64,000 nt of DNA from assembly GCF_019646055.1 (NCBI RefSeq), contig NZ_JAESFE010000002.1, positions 62,001 to 126,000 of the forward strand, written 5' to 3'. The translations under genes and the position numbers were made by a program. The notes beneath the pieces were generated by a model. That model was given only the letters and a program-made list of their open reading frames with translations, was not told the DNA's origin and did not search any database. Position 1 is the first letter of the stretch. Each line of letters begins with the position of its first letter. Below are positions 55,395 through 64,000 of this stretch, piece by piece. The stretch comes from Sodalis sp. CWE (GTDB lineage Bacteria > Pseudomonadota > Gammaproteobacteria > Enterobacterales > Enterobacteriaceae).

Positions 55395-56369
55395 GTGAGT
55401 ATTGCTATTGTTGTTAGTACTCACGGATCAGTAGCTACACAACTGCTAAAAACAACCGAAATGATTTTGGGAGTACAAAATAATTTTTCTTGTGTTGACT
55501 TCTTTTCAGAAGAAAATACCGAAATTTTAGCTAAAAAATATTTTGCTGAGCTAGAAAATCTTGATACTAAAGAAGGAGTATTATTTCTTGTAGATATTTG
55601 GGGTGGAACTCCGTTTAATGCTGCAAGTCAAGTCATCTTTAATAAAAAGAATTACGGAATTATTACTGGTGTAAATATTCCTATGTTAATAGAAATTTTT
55701 ATAACTCGTGACGATCATTCAACTTTTCATGAGCTTATGAAAATTGCAGTAGCAGCTGGACGTTCTGAAATCAAAGCGCTAGAAACAACTTCTCAGTTTA
55801 AAAATGAATCTTCTGTTGTTTCCACAACATTAACGTCAGATAAACAGATTAAAGATTTGACTGAAAACAATCATGAAGGTCATATGAATATTGTTTTAGT
55901 TCGCATTGACGATCGTTTGATTCACGGTCAAGTAGTTACTCGTTGGGCAAAAGAAAGCAATGTTAAACGTATTATTGTTGTTAATAATGAAATTGCTCTA
56001 GACTTGTTACGTAGTAATTTGATTAAACAGGCATCACCTCTTGATATTAAAGCCCATGTGGTTTCCATAGAAAAAGCGATTCGTGTTTACGAAAATCCAA
56101 AATATGCCAATGAACGTATTATGTTTTTGTTCACTAAACCGGAAGATGTTTTACATTTTATAGAAGGAGGTGTTACTATTAATTCAATTAATATTGGTGG
56201 TATGGCCTTTTATCAAGGTAAAATTCAAATTAATAATGCTATTTCTGTAAACGAAAAAGACATTGAAGCATTCAAAAAACTTGACGCTTTGGGAATTGAA
56301 CTGGAAGTTCGCAAAGTTCCTAGCGATTCTCCATTAAAATTGATGGATTTAATTAAAAAAATTAGATAA
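55395..56369 (+). CDS. manX: Mannose/glucose PTS component IIAB
   Basis: Cytoplasmic phosphocarrier of the mannose-family phosphotransferase system, which imports glucose, mannose and amino sugars. The 324 aa (E. coli 323) carry both phosphorylation sites: H10 of the IIA domain in VVSTHGSVA, and the His of the IIB domain in RIDDRLIHGQVVTRW (about 175). A linker (about 135-160) joins them. The start is GTG, preceded by a near-perfect AAGGAGGT ribosome site, unusually strong for this window. First gene of manXYZ; EI and HPr must be encoded elsewhere. Confidence 0.97.
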   Translation: MSIAIVVSTHGSVATQLLKTTEMILGVQNNFSCVDFFSEENTEILAKKYFAELENLDTKEGVLFLVDIWGGTPFNAASQVIFNKKNYGIITGVNIPMLIEIFITRDDHSTFHELMKIAVAAGRSEIKALETTSQFKNESSVVSTTLTSDKQIKDLTENNHEGHMNIVLVRIDDRLIHGQVVTRWAKESNVKRIIVVNNEIALDLLRSNLIKQASPLDIKAHVVSIEKAIRVYENPKYANERIMFLFTKPEDVLHFIEGGVTINSINIGGMAFYQGKIQINNAISVNEKDIEAFKKLDALGIELEVRKVPSDSPLKLMDLIKKIR

Positions 56370-56454
56370 CTAGTATAGTTTCTCAAATTTTTTCACAGTC
56401 CCATAGATAGCTTTAGAAGCGCTTAGAGGAATTGCATATTTAAAGAGGAAGTAT

Positions 56455-57270
56455 ATGGAGATTACTACACTTCAGATTACGCTAATATTTTTTATTGCAT
56501 GCATCATTGGTATAGAATCAATTCTTGATGAATTTCAATTTCACCGTCCACTTGTAGCTTGTACCTTGGTTGGCTTAGTGCTTGGGGATATAAAAACTGG
56601 TATCATTGTAGGCGGAACATTGGAAATGATTGCGTTAGGTTGGATGAACATTGGTGCTGCAGTAGCACCAGACGCTGCTCTAGCATCTATCATTTCCACG
56701 ATCCTTGTTATTATAGGTAATCAAAGTATTGGAGCCGGCATTGCTCTTGCAATACCATTAGCTGCTGCCGGTCAAGTTTTGACTATTATCGTTCGTACTA
56801 TAACTGTTGCCTTTCAGCATATTGCAGATAGTATAGCTGAACGTGGAAACTTGACAGCACTAAGTTGGATTCATATTTTAGCGCTATTACTCCAGGCTAT
56901 GCGTATTGCTATTCCAGCATCGATTGTTGGTGTATCAATTGGTACAGAAACGGTTCATAACGCTCTCAATTCAATTCCACCAGTTATTGCTAATGGATTA
57001 AATATAGCTGGAGGAATAATTGTAGTTGTTGGGTATGCCATGGTAATTAACATGATGCGTGCAGGTTACTTGATGCCATTTTTTTATCTTGGTTTCGTTG
57101 TAGCTGCTTTTAGTAGCTTGAATCTGGTAGCGTTAGGAATCGTTGGTGTGATTATGGCTATTCTTTACATTCAACTTAATCCGTATTATTTTCAATTAAA
57201 CGAGAGTAAAAATTCAAAAATAAGTGTTAAAAACAATCTAAATAATAATATTGATAATGAATTGGATTAA
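56455..57270 (+). CDS. manY: Mannose/glucose PTS permease component IIC
   Basis: Membrane channel subunit of the mannose PTS. The 271 aa (E. coli 266) have multiple hydrophobic segments and the family runs VACTLVGLVLGD, GGTLEMIALGWMNIGAA and GAGIALAIPLAAAGQ. A GAGGAAG ribosome site lies before the ATG, 85 bases after manX. The C-terminal tail after LNPYYFQLNE is rich in Asn/Lys and differs from E. coli, as is common in AT-biased genomes. It ends at or inside the start of manZ. Confidence 0.96.
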   Translation: MEITTLQITLIFFIACIIGIESILDEFQFHRPLVACTLVGLVLGDIKTGIIVGGTLEMIALGWMNIGAAVAPDAALASIISTILVIIGNQSIGAGIALAIPLAAAGQVLTIIVRTITVAFQHIADSIAERGNLTALSWIHILALLLQAMRIAIPASIVGVSIGTETVHNALNSIPPVIANGLNIAGGIIVVVGYAMVINMMRAGYLMPFFYLGFVVAAFSSLNLVALGIVGVIMAILYIQLNPYYFQLNESKNSKISVKNNLNNNIDNELD

Positions 57271-58147
57271 TCTGGACAAGAACGTGAAAAAAAAAACTAG
57301 TTTTACAACAACTTTAAATAGAAAAAAAATAACATCCAGTGACATAAGAAATGTTTTTATTCGTTCTAATCTTTTTCAAGGCTCTTGGAATTTCGAACGT
57401 ATGCAAGCGCTTGGTTTTTGTTTTTCTATACTTCCAGCGATTCGTCGTTTGTATCCAGAAAATAACAAAGAACGAAAACAGGCAATTAAACGCCATTTAG
57501 AGTTTTTTAATACACATCCTTATGTGGCAGCGCCAATTTTAGGTGTTACCATAGCTATGGAAGAAAAGCGTGCTAATGGTGATGATATTGATAATGCTGC
57601 TATTAATAGTTTGAAAGTTGGCTTAATGGGTCCATTAGCAGGTGTTGGCGATCCAATATTTTGGGGAACAATGCGGCCAGTTTTTGCTGCTCTTGGTGCA
57701 GGAATTGCAATGAGCAGTGGTAGTTTATTAGGTCCAATATTATTTTTTATTTCCTTCAATACGGTTCGTCTTATTGTTCGTTATTATGGTTTAACATACG
57801 GATATTATAAAGGTATCAATATAATAAAAGATATGGGTAGTGGTTTTCTTCGAAAACTAACAGAAGGAGCGTCTATTCTAGGTTTATTCGTAATGGGAGC
57901 ATTAGTCAATAAGTGGACTCATATCAACATTCCGATTACAGTATCTCGTACTACTGATGCAAATGGACAAATTAACATTACAACTATCCAGTCTATTCTT
58001 GATCAACTGATGCCAGGTATAGTGCCATTACTTCTTACCTTTGGATGCATGTGGATATTACGACGTAAAATTAACGCTTTATGGATTATTACAGGTTTTT
58101 TTATAGTAGGAATTTTTGGTTATTGGACGGGATTTTTGAGTTTATAA
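57257..58147 (+). CDS. manZ: Mannose/glucose PTS permease component IID
   Basis: Completes the membrane channel with ManY. Typical runs are SNLFQGSWNFERMQALGF, PAIRRLYPENN, HPYVAAPILGVTIAMEE, GLMGPLAGVGDPIFWGT and GASILGLFVMGALVNKWTH. From the ATG at 57257 it is 296 aa and overlaps manY by 14 bases. A GTG at 57284 would give the same distance to the conserved SDIR motif as in E. coli (283 aa) and no overlap, so the true start is uncertain; neither has a strong ribosome site. Confidence 0.95.
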   Translation: MNWINLDKNVKKKTSFTTTLNRKKITSSDIRNVFIRSNLFQGSWNFERMQALGFCFSILPAIRRLYPENNKERKQAIKRHLEFFNTHPYVAAPILGVTIAMEEKRANGDDIDNAAINSLKVGLMGPLAGVGDPIFWGTMRPVFAALGAGIAMSSGSLLGPILFFISFNTVRLIVRYYGLTYGYYKGINIIKDMGSGFLRKLTEGASILGLFVMGALVNKWTHINIPITVSRTTDANGQINITTIQSILDQLMPGIVPLLLTFGCMWILRRKINALWIITGFFIVGIFGYWTGFLSL

Positions 58148-58615
58148 AACAAGTAATTAAAAATATTTAACTTTCTTTTATAAAGAAAAAGATCCTTAAC
58201 TAAATTGCCTTAGTCGCTCTTTTTTCTATATTTCAAATAGATATGATGAAAATAGCCAATGAAGTTAATTATTGCACGTAAAAATGACTTTTTATAAAAA
58301 CGTTCATATCATACAAATAATTTATTATAAAATTGCATACTAATTTCGAAAAATTATAGTTTTTTCTTTCTTTAAAAAAAGAAAATAAAAAACTATTTGT
58401 TAAGCTATTTATCGAGAATGTTTATTCAAGAAACTGCTCACATATTGACCTCTTGAATAAGAAATTTACGATATTTGTATTTAATAAAATTTTATTTAGA
58501 AAACAAATTAAATTTTGATTTGATTAAGATTGACTCTATAAAAATGATTTGCCATTATTTATAGAGTATGTAACAGCAGTAAAAAGCTAAGAAAAACGAA
58601 ATAGAGTTCTGTAAT
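58148..58615. other. Spacer manZ/yobF remnant
   Basis: 468 bases without a gene. A CTTTCTTTTATAAAGAAAAAG palindrome-like run lies 20 bases after manZ (about 58170-58190) and may serve as its terminator, though no T-run follows. A related run is at 58361-58384. Confidence 0.5.
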
Positions 58616-58761
58616 ATGAGTGGCATTTTTAGTTATGAGTAGCCTTTTTAGTAAAGGAAGTTTCGCATGTAAGAAATTACGTTGCAGACCACTTCTTTGC
58701 CGATCACTATCTTAGCGTCTCAAACAGTGACAACTCCATTTGGCTCTATATCATCAATTAA
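58616..58761 (+). pseudogene. yobF: yobF, broken by a duplication and a one-base insertion
   Basis: In E. coli the tiny gene yobF sits directly before cspC in the same transcript. Here, reading from the ATG at 58635 and dropping one G in AAAGGAAG (58653-58660) gives a 41-aa product beginning MSSLFSKEVSHV and containing [16 protein letters not shown]. coli has MCGIFSKEVLSK and RFSAEPYIGASCSN, the same spacing. A 19-base tandem duplication of the start (58616-58634 and 58635-58653, three mismatches) adds a second, out-of-frame ATG that stops after eight codons. It is most likely a recent pseudogene; a translated regulatory leader for cspC is the alternative. Confidence 0.65.
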
Positions 58762-58784
58762 ACATTTCAAAGGAAACTAAAAAG

Positions 58785-58994
58785 ATGACAAAGATCAAAG
58801 GTCAGGTAAAGTGGTTCAACGAATCTAAGGGTTTTGGTTTTATTACTCCTATTGATGGAAGTAAAGATGTATTCGTTCATTTTTCTGCTATTCAAGGAAA
58901 TGGATTTAAAACTCTAACTGAAGGCCAAGAGGTTGAGTTTGAAGTTCAAGATGGGCAAAAAGGGCCTTCAGCAGTTAATGTAATAACTTTATAA
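58785..58994 (+). CDS. cspC: Cold-shock-family RNA chaperone CspC
   Basis: Small OB-fold RNA/DNA-binding protein that modulates mRNA stability and antitermination. From the ATG at 58785, preceded by AAAGGAAAC, it is 69 aa and almost identical to E. coli CspC in [22 protein letters not shown] and [23 protein letters not shown]1 (KGFGFI) and RNP2 (VFVHF) are complete. An in-frame TTG 45 bases upstream is inside the yobF remnant and not expected to be used. Base composition is the least AT-biased of the region, a sign of high expression. Confidence 0.97.
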   Translation: MTKIKGQVKWFNESKGFGFITPIDGSKDVFVHFSAIQGNGFKTLTEGQEVEFEVQDGQKGPSAVNVITL

Positions 58995-59010
58995 GACGAC
59001 CGTATTATTC

Positions 59011-59034
59011 GTTCTTTTCTTAAAAGAAAGAAAA
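59011..59034 (+). terminator. Hairpin after cspC
   Basis: GTTCTTTTCTT and AAGAAAGAAAAC-type arms form an imperfect AT-rich stem 16 bases after the cspC stop. It belongs to the dispersed pyrimidine/purine family. There is no T-run directly after it, so terminator function is uncertain. Confidence 0.35.
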
Positions 59035-59175
59035 CTTAGTAAAACAAATGCGGTTTTTTACTTAAACCGTTAATCGCTAAATCCCTGCCAGTTAGTCGTA
59101 CAGATAAAAAAAGAAAGATTGGTAGGGATTTGCTCATATTGAAAATTTTTTCAAAAACTAAAAAATTTTTGAGAA

Positions 59176-60063
59176 TTATTTTAAATAAATCCCAGAGCGA
59201 AGTGCTTCAATGCGTTTATCTAGCGGTGGGTGGGACATGAACAATTCACCAATAAACGTTTTATTTCTTTTTCCATTAATGCATAGGGCCATTAAACTTT
59301 CAGCTTCTTGTGGTTCAAGACTAGTTTTTAATCGTTCTAGAGCTGCGATCATCTTTTTACGGCCAACTAGTTTAGCTGAACCAGAATCAGCATAGAATTC
59401 TCGATAACGTGAAAACCATAATGTAATAATATTCGCTAATATACCAAATGTTATTTCCAAAACTGTAGAAACGAAAAAATACACCATTTGACTTCCATTA
59501 TTATTCTCTTTTTCATTACGACTCGAAGATGCAAATCCTGATGCAAGTTGCGCTAGTGCGCGAGACAAAAAAATAACAAACGTATTTACTATTCCTTGAA
59601 TTAGAGTCATTGTAACCATATCACCATTAGCAATGTGACTAATTTCGTGTGCAATTACTGCTTCAATTTCATCATGATGCATATTTTTTATAAGACCGGT
59701 GCTGATAGCTACTAAGGAAGCATTACGACATGGACCTGTAGCAAATGCATTAATATCATCTGCTTGATATAAAGCGACCTTTGGTGTAGAGATATGTGCT
59801 TTTTTAGCATTTTGATTTACAGTACTAATTATCCAGCTTTCAATTTCATTTTGAGGTTTCTTAATTATTTTTCCATTAACTAAACGCAAAGCTGTAGATT
59901 TTGAAATTAACAATGAAAAAAAGGATCCACCAAAGCCAAACAATCCAGCTATAATCATCATTCCAATTATACTAGAAGGTTGAAACTGAGTGAAACTCAA
60001 TATAATACCAAATACTGTCATAACAGCCAAGTTAGTAAGCAAAAATAAAGCCATGCGCATCAT
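59176..60063 (-). CDS. htpX: HtpX, membrane zinc metalloprotease
   Basis: Inner-membrane quality-control protease (M48B) that acts with FtsH. From the ATG at 60063 it is 295 aa (E. coli 293) and begins [19 protein letters not shown], as in E. coli; a TTG nine bases upstream is too close to the GAGGA site. The zinc motif is AHEISH, with the third ligand Glu in [17 protein letters not shown]. Two N-terminal and two central hydrophobic segments are visible. The C-terminal [15 protein letters not shown] is intact. Confidence 0.96.
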   Translation of the reverse strand: MMRMALFLLTNLAVMTVFGIILSFTQFQPSSIIGMMIIAGLFGFGGSFFSLLISKSTALRLVNGKIIKKPQNEIESWIISTVNQNAKKAHISTPKVALYQADDINAFATGPCRNASLVAISTGLIKNMHHDEIEAVIAHEISHIANGDMVTMTLIQGIVNTFVIFLSRALAQLASGFASSSRNEKENNNGSQMVYFFVSTVLEITFGILANIITLWFSRYREFYADSGSAKLVGRKKMIAALERLKTSLEPQEAESLMALCINGKRNKTFIGELFMSHPPLDKRIEALRSGIYLK

Positions 60064-60457
60064 AGATTTCAAGTCCTCTAAAAATTTATTCTAAGATGTC
60101 CAGAAAAATTAACCTAAGGCATATATTCAAATTTCAAGATAGTTTACGTTATTATAAATAATATTTGTCAACAAATTCACAGCAACCAATATCAGTTAGT
60201 TTTATAGAGAAATTTTTAGTTGATCATTCAATATATAGTTCAAATACAAAAGAAAAATTTATTGGTAATAACTTTATTTTGAGTAAGCAATTAAATCCAA
60301 AATCTTTGAAAGATTGAAGAATTATACCTTATTTTTAGATAAGTCCTTATTAAAATAAGGATTGACTATTCGTTGATTAAAAATTTTACCAAAATTGAGG
60401 TTGTTTTTTTAAGTTGATTTAAAAAATCGAATTTTTTCTATAAAATTAATGCAATTA
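60064..60457. other. Gap between ftnA and htpX
   Basis: 394 bases with the htpX promoter. A perfect hairpin TCCTTATT-AA-AATAAGGA lies at 60344-60361, about 100 bases after ftnA, with no T-run; it could still help end ftnA transcription. Confidence 0.5.
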
Positions 60458-60949
60458 TTATTTTGTTACGTTTTTTAGATCTCGATCAATGAAAAACAAA
60501 CCATTTGCTTCAATATTGACCAAAGAAATCTTATCAAGAATAGACTTAAATACTTTTTCTTCTTCGTGTTGTTCAGAAACAAACCATTGAAGAAAATGAA
60601 ATGTTGAATAATCTTGAAGAGATATTGCCATATGAACCAATCTGTTAATTTTTTCAGAAATCATTTTTTCGTGTTCATAAGAAAATTTAACTAGTTCAGT
60701 TAAAGAAGAAGCTAAAATCAATGGCTTTGCGACCGCTTCTAATTCTGGCATACTTCCAGAATCACTCAAATAATCGAAAAATCGTCGCATATGATTCATT
60801 TCTTCATTAGAGTGTGTTTTAAAAAATTGACTGACACCATTTAGTCCTTTCCCTTTGCACCAAGCGCTTATTTGAAGATAGAGATTGGAAGAAAATAACT
60901 CAATATTTAGTTGTTTGTTAAGTTTATCGGTCATTTCTTTTTGAATCAT
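60458..60949 (-). CDS. ftnA: Bacterial non-heme ferritin
   Basis: 24-subunit iron-storage protein. The 163 aa (E. coli 165) keep the ferroxidase ligands: E17 in LNIELFSS, E50 and H53 in NEEMNHM, the Glu in YEHEKMISEKIN (about 94), and the Gln/Glu in FVSEQHEEEKVF (about 127-130). AWCKGKG and YSTFHFLQWF are family features. A GGAGACAA ribosome site precedes the ATG. In a blood-fed insect iron load would make this gene useful, which is inference. Confidence 0.96.
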   Translation of the reverse strand: MIQKEMTDKLNKQLNIELFSSNLYLQISAWCKGKGLNGVSQFFKTHSNEEMNHMRRFFDYLSDSGSMPELEAVAKPLILASSLTELVKFSYEHEKMISEKINRLVHMAISLQDYSTFHFLQWFVSEQHEEEKVFKSILDKISLVNIEANGLFFIDRDLKNVTK

Positions 60950-61963
60950 TAGTTGTCTCCTTGTCAGGAATTCTGTCGTTTTACGTTATGTTAAGTTGAT
61001 AATAACAAAGAAAGATAAAAAGATCTATTTATAGTAAATATATAATAATTGATTTTGACTACCGTGATAACATAAGAACATATTATAATGTTCTATGATA
61101 GAAAAATAAATTATCAGTAAATTAGTTAGTTTATATCACTAAATATATTTAGTTTTAGATGCATGAGTGTTTATGCATTGCTGATAATTTTCTATTGGAA
61201 TGTGTTTAAAAAATTTTTTGAATAAAATGAATAAAAGAAGTTTATGGCACTATTTATAGTTTATAAATTAGTATTCACTTTTAGAAGGTTTCTCTAGTCA
61301 AATGAATAACTTCAGATCAGTAAAATATGAAAATTTTACCGAATTGCTAAGGATTTCTTAAGAAAGAAGTACTATTATGTTATAGTTTTGATAAAACTAA
61401 TTAAAAACAGTAGTTGCCACCATTGAGATTTTGTGTCTTAAGTTATCAAAAAAAACAATTGTACATTAGCATTTTTTAATATAAAGTTCTGATCCTTAAA
61501 TCAATATATGAATTTTTCTCTATTGTGTCTATTGTTTTATAAAACATGTTAATTCTCATAGCTTTTTCCTTAACTTAAGGCTTAGCTAAACACTTTTTAG
61601 CAATTCATCTAAGTTTTTTAGAATTTCTCTAGCTAAAGAATTAATTCAAAGAAAATCTAATAAGATCTGGAAATATATTAATTATGATGTATAGAGTTAA
61701 AAGAGACACATAATTAAAATTTAAAAACATCTATCAATATTTTGTTATTCTTTTTATTTTCTTCTCTTTCAAAATTTCAAAAAGTTTCTTAATTTTGACA
61801 CAAGAATAGATTGTAGTACAATGTCAGCATTAGTAGTAGATCATTAAGATTCTTTTTGATTTATTAGACGCTTGCGAAGATTTTTTAGTTGATTAGTTAT
61901 TTGGTTTTTTATAAGATTGATGTGTAGTTTATTCACTGCTACTGCTGATATGATTTTATCACG
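60950..61963. other. Gene-less spacer, 1 kb
   Basis: No gene recognised. It must hold the ftnA promoter (left) and the tRNA-Thr promoter (right). TTGATT at 61889-61894 with TATAAG at 61910-61915 is a poor candidate for the latter (15-base spacing). Confidence 0.5.
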
Positions 61964-62036
61964 GCCGACATAGCTCAGTTGGTAGAGCAGCGCATTCGTA
62001 ACGCGAAGGTTATAGGTTCAATCCCTATTGTCGGCA
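61964..62036 (+). tRNA. tRNA-Thr, anticodon CGT, with imperfect anticodon stem
   Basis: Acceptor GCCGACA/TGTCGGC, D stem GCTC/GAGC, T stem ATAGG/CCTAT and discriminator A at 62036 are all sound. The sequence follows E. coli thrW. The anticodon arm is GCGCA-TTCGTAA-CGCGA: position 31-39 is A opposite C (61994 and 62002), where E. coli has A-T, and 27-43 is G opposite A. Only three of five pairs remain. CCA is not encoded (CTT follows). It decodes ACG, a rare codon in an AT-rich genome that the UGU-anticodon tRNA can also read, so it may be drifting. Confidence 0.93.
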
Positions 62037-62393
62037 CTTAACTAAATCAAACAAGCATCATACGTATCTTAAATTAATTTCAATTAAACTGAAAATTAAG
62101 GTGAACTTAAGTAAGTATTAATTATTAAAATTAATGAATTCTTTCAGAAATTCAGTACTCTGAATGTAGAAATTTAATTTTTAAATGATCTTTTGCTTAA
62201 CTGATTTAGTTTTTTCTAAATTAAATCATCGGGACATGTCGTTCATTTTATATCGATTTCTTTCTTTTTATTACTCTATAGATAATAGTTAATTTAAACA
62301 ATTCATCCTTATTATTTTTCAATTCAAATAAGTTTCCTAAATCTTTACAGTCAAATATTCAGAAAAAGTTTTTCCTCCTTTCCTTTTAAGGTC
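62037..62393. other. Convergent gap tRNA-Thr/thiY
   Basis: 357 bases with no gene and no clear terminator; a small CTCCTTTCCTTTTAAGG run is next to the thiY stop (about 62377-62392). Confidence 0.5.
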
Positions 62394-63332
62394 TTATTTA
62401 TTTTGTTTGTAGATATAGTTTGCAATAGTTTGTCTTTTAGAGATCAAGTGATTCTTAGCAAGAAACTCATGATAAGCTTGATATCGCTTTAAATCAAAGC
62501 GCATTGGATCGCGTCTAAAAAGTGGAATTGTCTCATTCCATGCAAGTCGAAAAAACGTACTATCTAAACTAGGGTACTTTTTTGCAAAGAGCTGCCAACT
62601 ATCATTTGGATTAGATAATAGATAATTAATGCCATTTTCAAGAGCAATAAAAAAACGGTCAATGTTTTGTTTTTTTAATGTTCTTTTGTTTGCAACAATA
62701 ATCAGTTCATCATAAACTGGTACACCGTAATCTTCAACGTTGAATAATATTGGATTTTCACCACATTGTTTTAGGGCTAAAACCTCAATGTTACGATATC
62801 CGCCAATTATTGCATCCACTTTTTTTGCTATTAGCGCATGAATTAATTGAAAATTGACATTGACCATTTTAACATCTTTTATACTCAAACGATTGTGGCG
62901 CAACATGGTGTCTAATATCGTTTCTTCTAAACCACTAACTGAAAATCCAATTTTTTTCCCTTTTAAATCAGACAGGGAGCGAATTTTTTTATCTAAAGTT
63001 ATTATTGTATTGAGCGGGGTATCTATGAGAGTTCCTACGTGTATCAAGGGAAATCCTTGATCAATATAGAAATGTAATTGCGGTTGATAGGTGATAGCTA
63101 GATCAGCTTTTTCGGCAGCTACTAATTTCATTGACAAGGATGGATCAGATGGAGAAATGATCTCAATATCAAGATTTACCGCTTTAAAAGCACCAATTTG
63201 TTGTGCAATTACTATTGGCGCATGATTTGGATTAATATGCCAGTCTAAAACTAATGTAATTCGATCTATAGCACGTACATCAAAAACTGTAAAAAATAAA
63301 ATTATTATTGTGTTTTTGATTATTGTAATCAT
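62394..63332 (-). CDS. thiY: ThiY-like substrate-binding protein (pyrimidine/thiamin precursor ABC importer)
   Basis: Periplasmic binding protein of the NMT1/THI5-like family, which binds formylaminopyrimidine or hydroxymethylpyrimidine precursors of thiamin. The 312 aa have a signal peptide (ITIIKNTIIILFFTVFDVRA, cut near residue 21), then the family runs LVLDWHINPNHAPIVIAQQIGAF, AADLAITYQPQ-like KADLAITYQPQ, and GTLIDTPLNTII. GYRNIEVLALKQ and DYGVPVYDELII follow. It lies 42 bases after a permease gene on the same strand. Substrate is assigned by family; a taurine/sulfonate role is less likely from the WxxNPNH motif. Confidence 0.82.
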   Translation of the reverse strand: MITIIKNTIIILFFTVFDVRAIDRITLVLDWHINPNHAPIVIAQQIGAFKAVNLDIEIISPSDPSLSMKLVAAEKADLAITYQPQLHFYIDQGFPLIHVGTLIDTPLNTIITLDKKIRSLSDLKGKKIGFSVSGLEETILDTMLRHNRLSIKDVKMVNVNFQLIHALIAKKVDAIIGGYRNIEVLALKQCGENPILFNVEDYGVPVYDELIIVANKRTLKKQNIDRFFIALENGINYLLSNPNDSWQLFAKKYPSLDSTFFRLAWNETIPLFRRDPMRFDLKRYQAYHEFLAKNHLISKRQTIANYIYKQNK

Positions 63333-63374
63333 TGTTGATTTTTTCGGGATTATAGTGCATATAAAATTGTTTAT

Positions 63375-64000
63375 TTATGTTTTTTCCCAAAAAATGAAAT
63401 GTTTTATTAATCTATTAAATAGATTCCATAAAAACAGTGTTATTAAAATAAGAATAAAAATAGCAGCAAAACATAAATCGGTTTGCATGCGCGCATTAGC
63501 GTTAAGCATAATATAGCCAAGCCCTTTTGCCGACCCGACCCATTCTCCAATAATAGCCCCAGTAGGTGCGGAAGCAACAGCCATACGAATTCCAGAACTA
63601 AAAGCTGGAAGTGCAGCCATGAGGCGAACGTGACGAAACTGCGTATAAGACGATGCTCCTAGAGTAATCGCTAAGTCTAAGTAATCACTGTTCACACGAC
63701 GTAATCCATCAAAGAAAGAAGATGTTACCGGAAAAAAAATAATAAGGGACGTCATCGCTATTTTAGCGCTCATGCCGTACCCAAACCACAACACTAGCAA
63801 AGGAGCTAAAGAAAGAGCTGGAATTATTTGGCTGATTAACACAACTGGAACTAACCAATGTTCTAAAACAGGAAAAAAGATCATTCCTATTGCTAGTAAG
63901 CTTCCTAGTAAGATACCAATTAATAGCCCTGCTATCATTTCCAATACTGTAATAAGGCCATGATGAGCCAGCGTATAACGTTCGTGCCACAGTGCCAGCA
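63375..64000 (-). CDS. thiX: ThiX-like ABC permease, partial (5' end outside window)
   Basis: Inner-membrane permease of the SsuC/TauC/ThiX type, partner of the adjacent binding protein. The open frame continues to the window edge (first full codons read LALWHERYTLAHHGLITVLEM), so the gene is cut, not truncated. About five hydrophobic segments and the ATPase-contacting EAA loop (LDLAITLGASSYTQFRHVRLMAALP) are visible, followed by GAIIGEWVGSAKGLGYIM. The ATPase ThiZ and perhaps thiamin salvage genes are expected just beyond the window. Confidence 0.85.
   Translation of the reverse strand, partial: LALWHERYTLAHHGLITVLEMIAGLLIGILLGSLLAIGMIFFPVLEHWLVPVVLISQIIPALSLAPLLVLWFGYGMSAKIAMTSLIIFFPVTSSFFDGLRRVNSDYLDLAITLGASSYTQFRHVRLMAALPAFSSGIRMAVASAPTGAIIGEWVGSAKGLGYIMLNANARMQTDLCFAAIFILILITLFLWNLFNRLIKHFIFWEKT

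Overview
The window is a piece of an AT-rich, strongly reduced gammaproteobacterial chromosome of the order Enterobacterales. Nearly every recognisable gene has its closest match, residue by residue, in the Escherichia coli protein set, and many neighbours keep E. coli order (nth-tyrS; ribE-tRNA-Val-lpp-suf; ribA-yciK-yciC-yciB-cls-opp-tdk-hns; minCDE; tsaB-pabB-manXYZ-cspC-htpX-ftnA). Only about 54% of the 64 kb is coding by my addition of gene lengths. Single genes stand between spacers of 1 to 3.5 kb in which no gene can be read, and there are no insertion sequences, prophage genes or CRISPR arrays. This fits an insect endosymbiont whose genome is still eroding. Riboflavin genes (ribA, ribE), a p-aminobenzoate gene (pabB), a putative thiamin-precursor importer (thiX/thiY) and the mannose/glucose PTS would suit a B-vitamin provisioner of a blood-feeding insect (Arsenophonus-type). 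That genus assignment is inference, not shown by the sequence.

Layout. 1-5.1 kb: 3' end of nth, tyrS, a free-standing fragment of RsxB that is a two-cluster ferredoxin, and ribE. 5.9-12.4 kb: tRNA-Val(GAC), lpp with a clear terminator, then the complete leftward sufABCDSE operon. 14.9-25.3 kb: isolated fabI, ribA and yciK, then the yciC-yciB pair. 26.3-33.8 kb: clsA, then the leftward oppA-oppB-oppCD-oppF operon, in which the permease oppC and the ATPase oppD are joined in one reading frame. 35.2-41.2 kb: divergent tdk and hns, then sppA. 42.1-47.7 kb: gapA (followed by a probable yeaD remnant), nhaP2, dsbB. 48.9-54.7 kb: minCDE, tsaB, pabB. 55.4-61 kb: manXYZ, a frameshifted yobF ahead of cspC, htpX, ftnA. 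62-64 kb: tRNA-Thr(CGU) with an imperfect anticodon stem, then thiY and a thiX cut by the window edge.

As a cell, the window gives sugar uptake (ManXYZ) feeding glycolysis (GapA), peptide uptake (Opp), Fe-S assembly (Suf, supplying Nth and the ferredoxin), iron storage (FtnA), membrane lipid and envelope upkeep (FabI, ClsA, Lpp, SppA, HtpX, DsbB), division-site placement (Min) and B-vitamin chemistry. The most unusual non-coding signal is a dispersed family of short palindromes, a pyrimidine arm (CTT/TTC repeats) facing its purine complement, scattered through the spacers.
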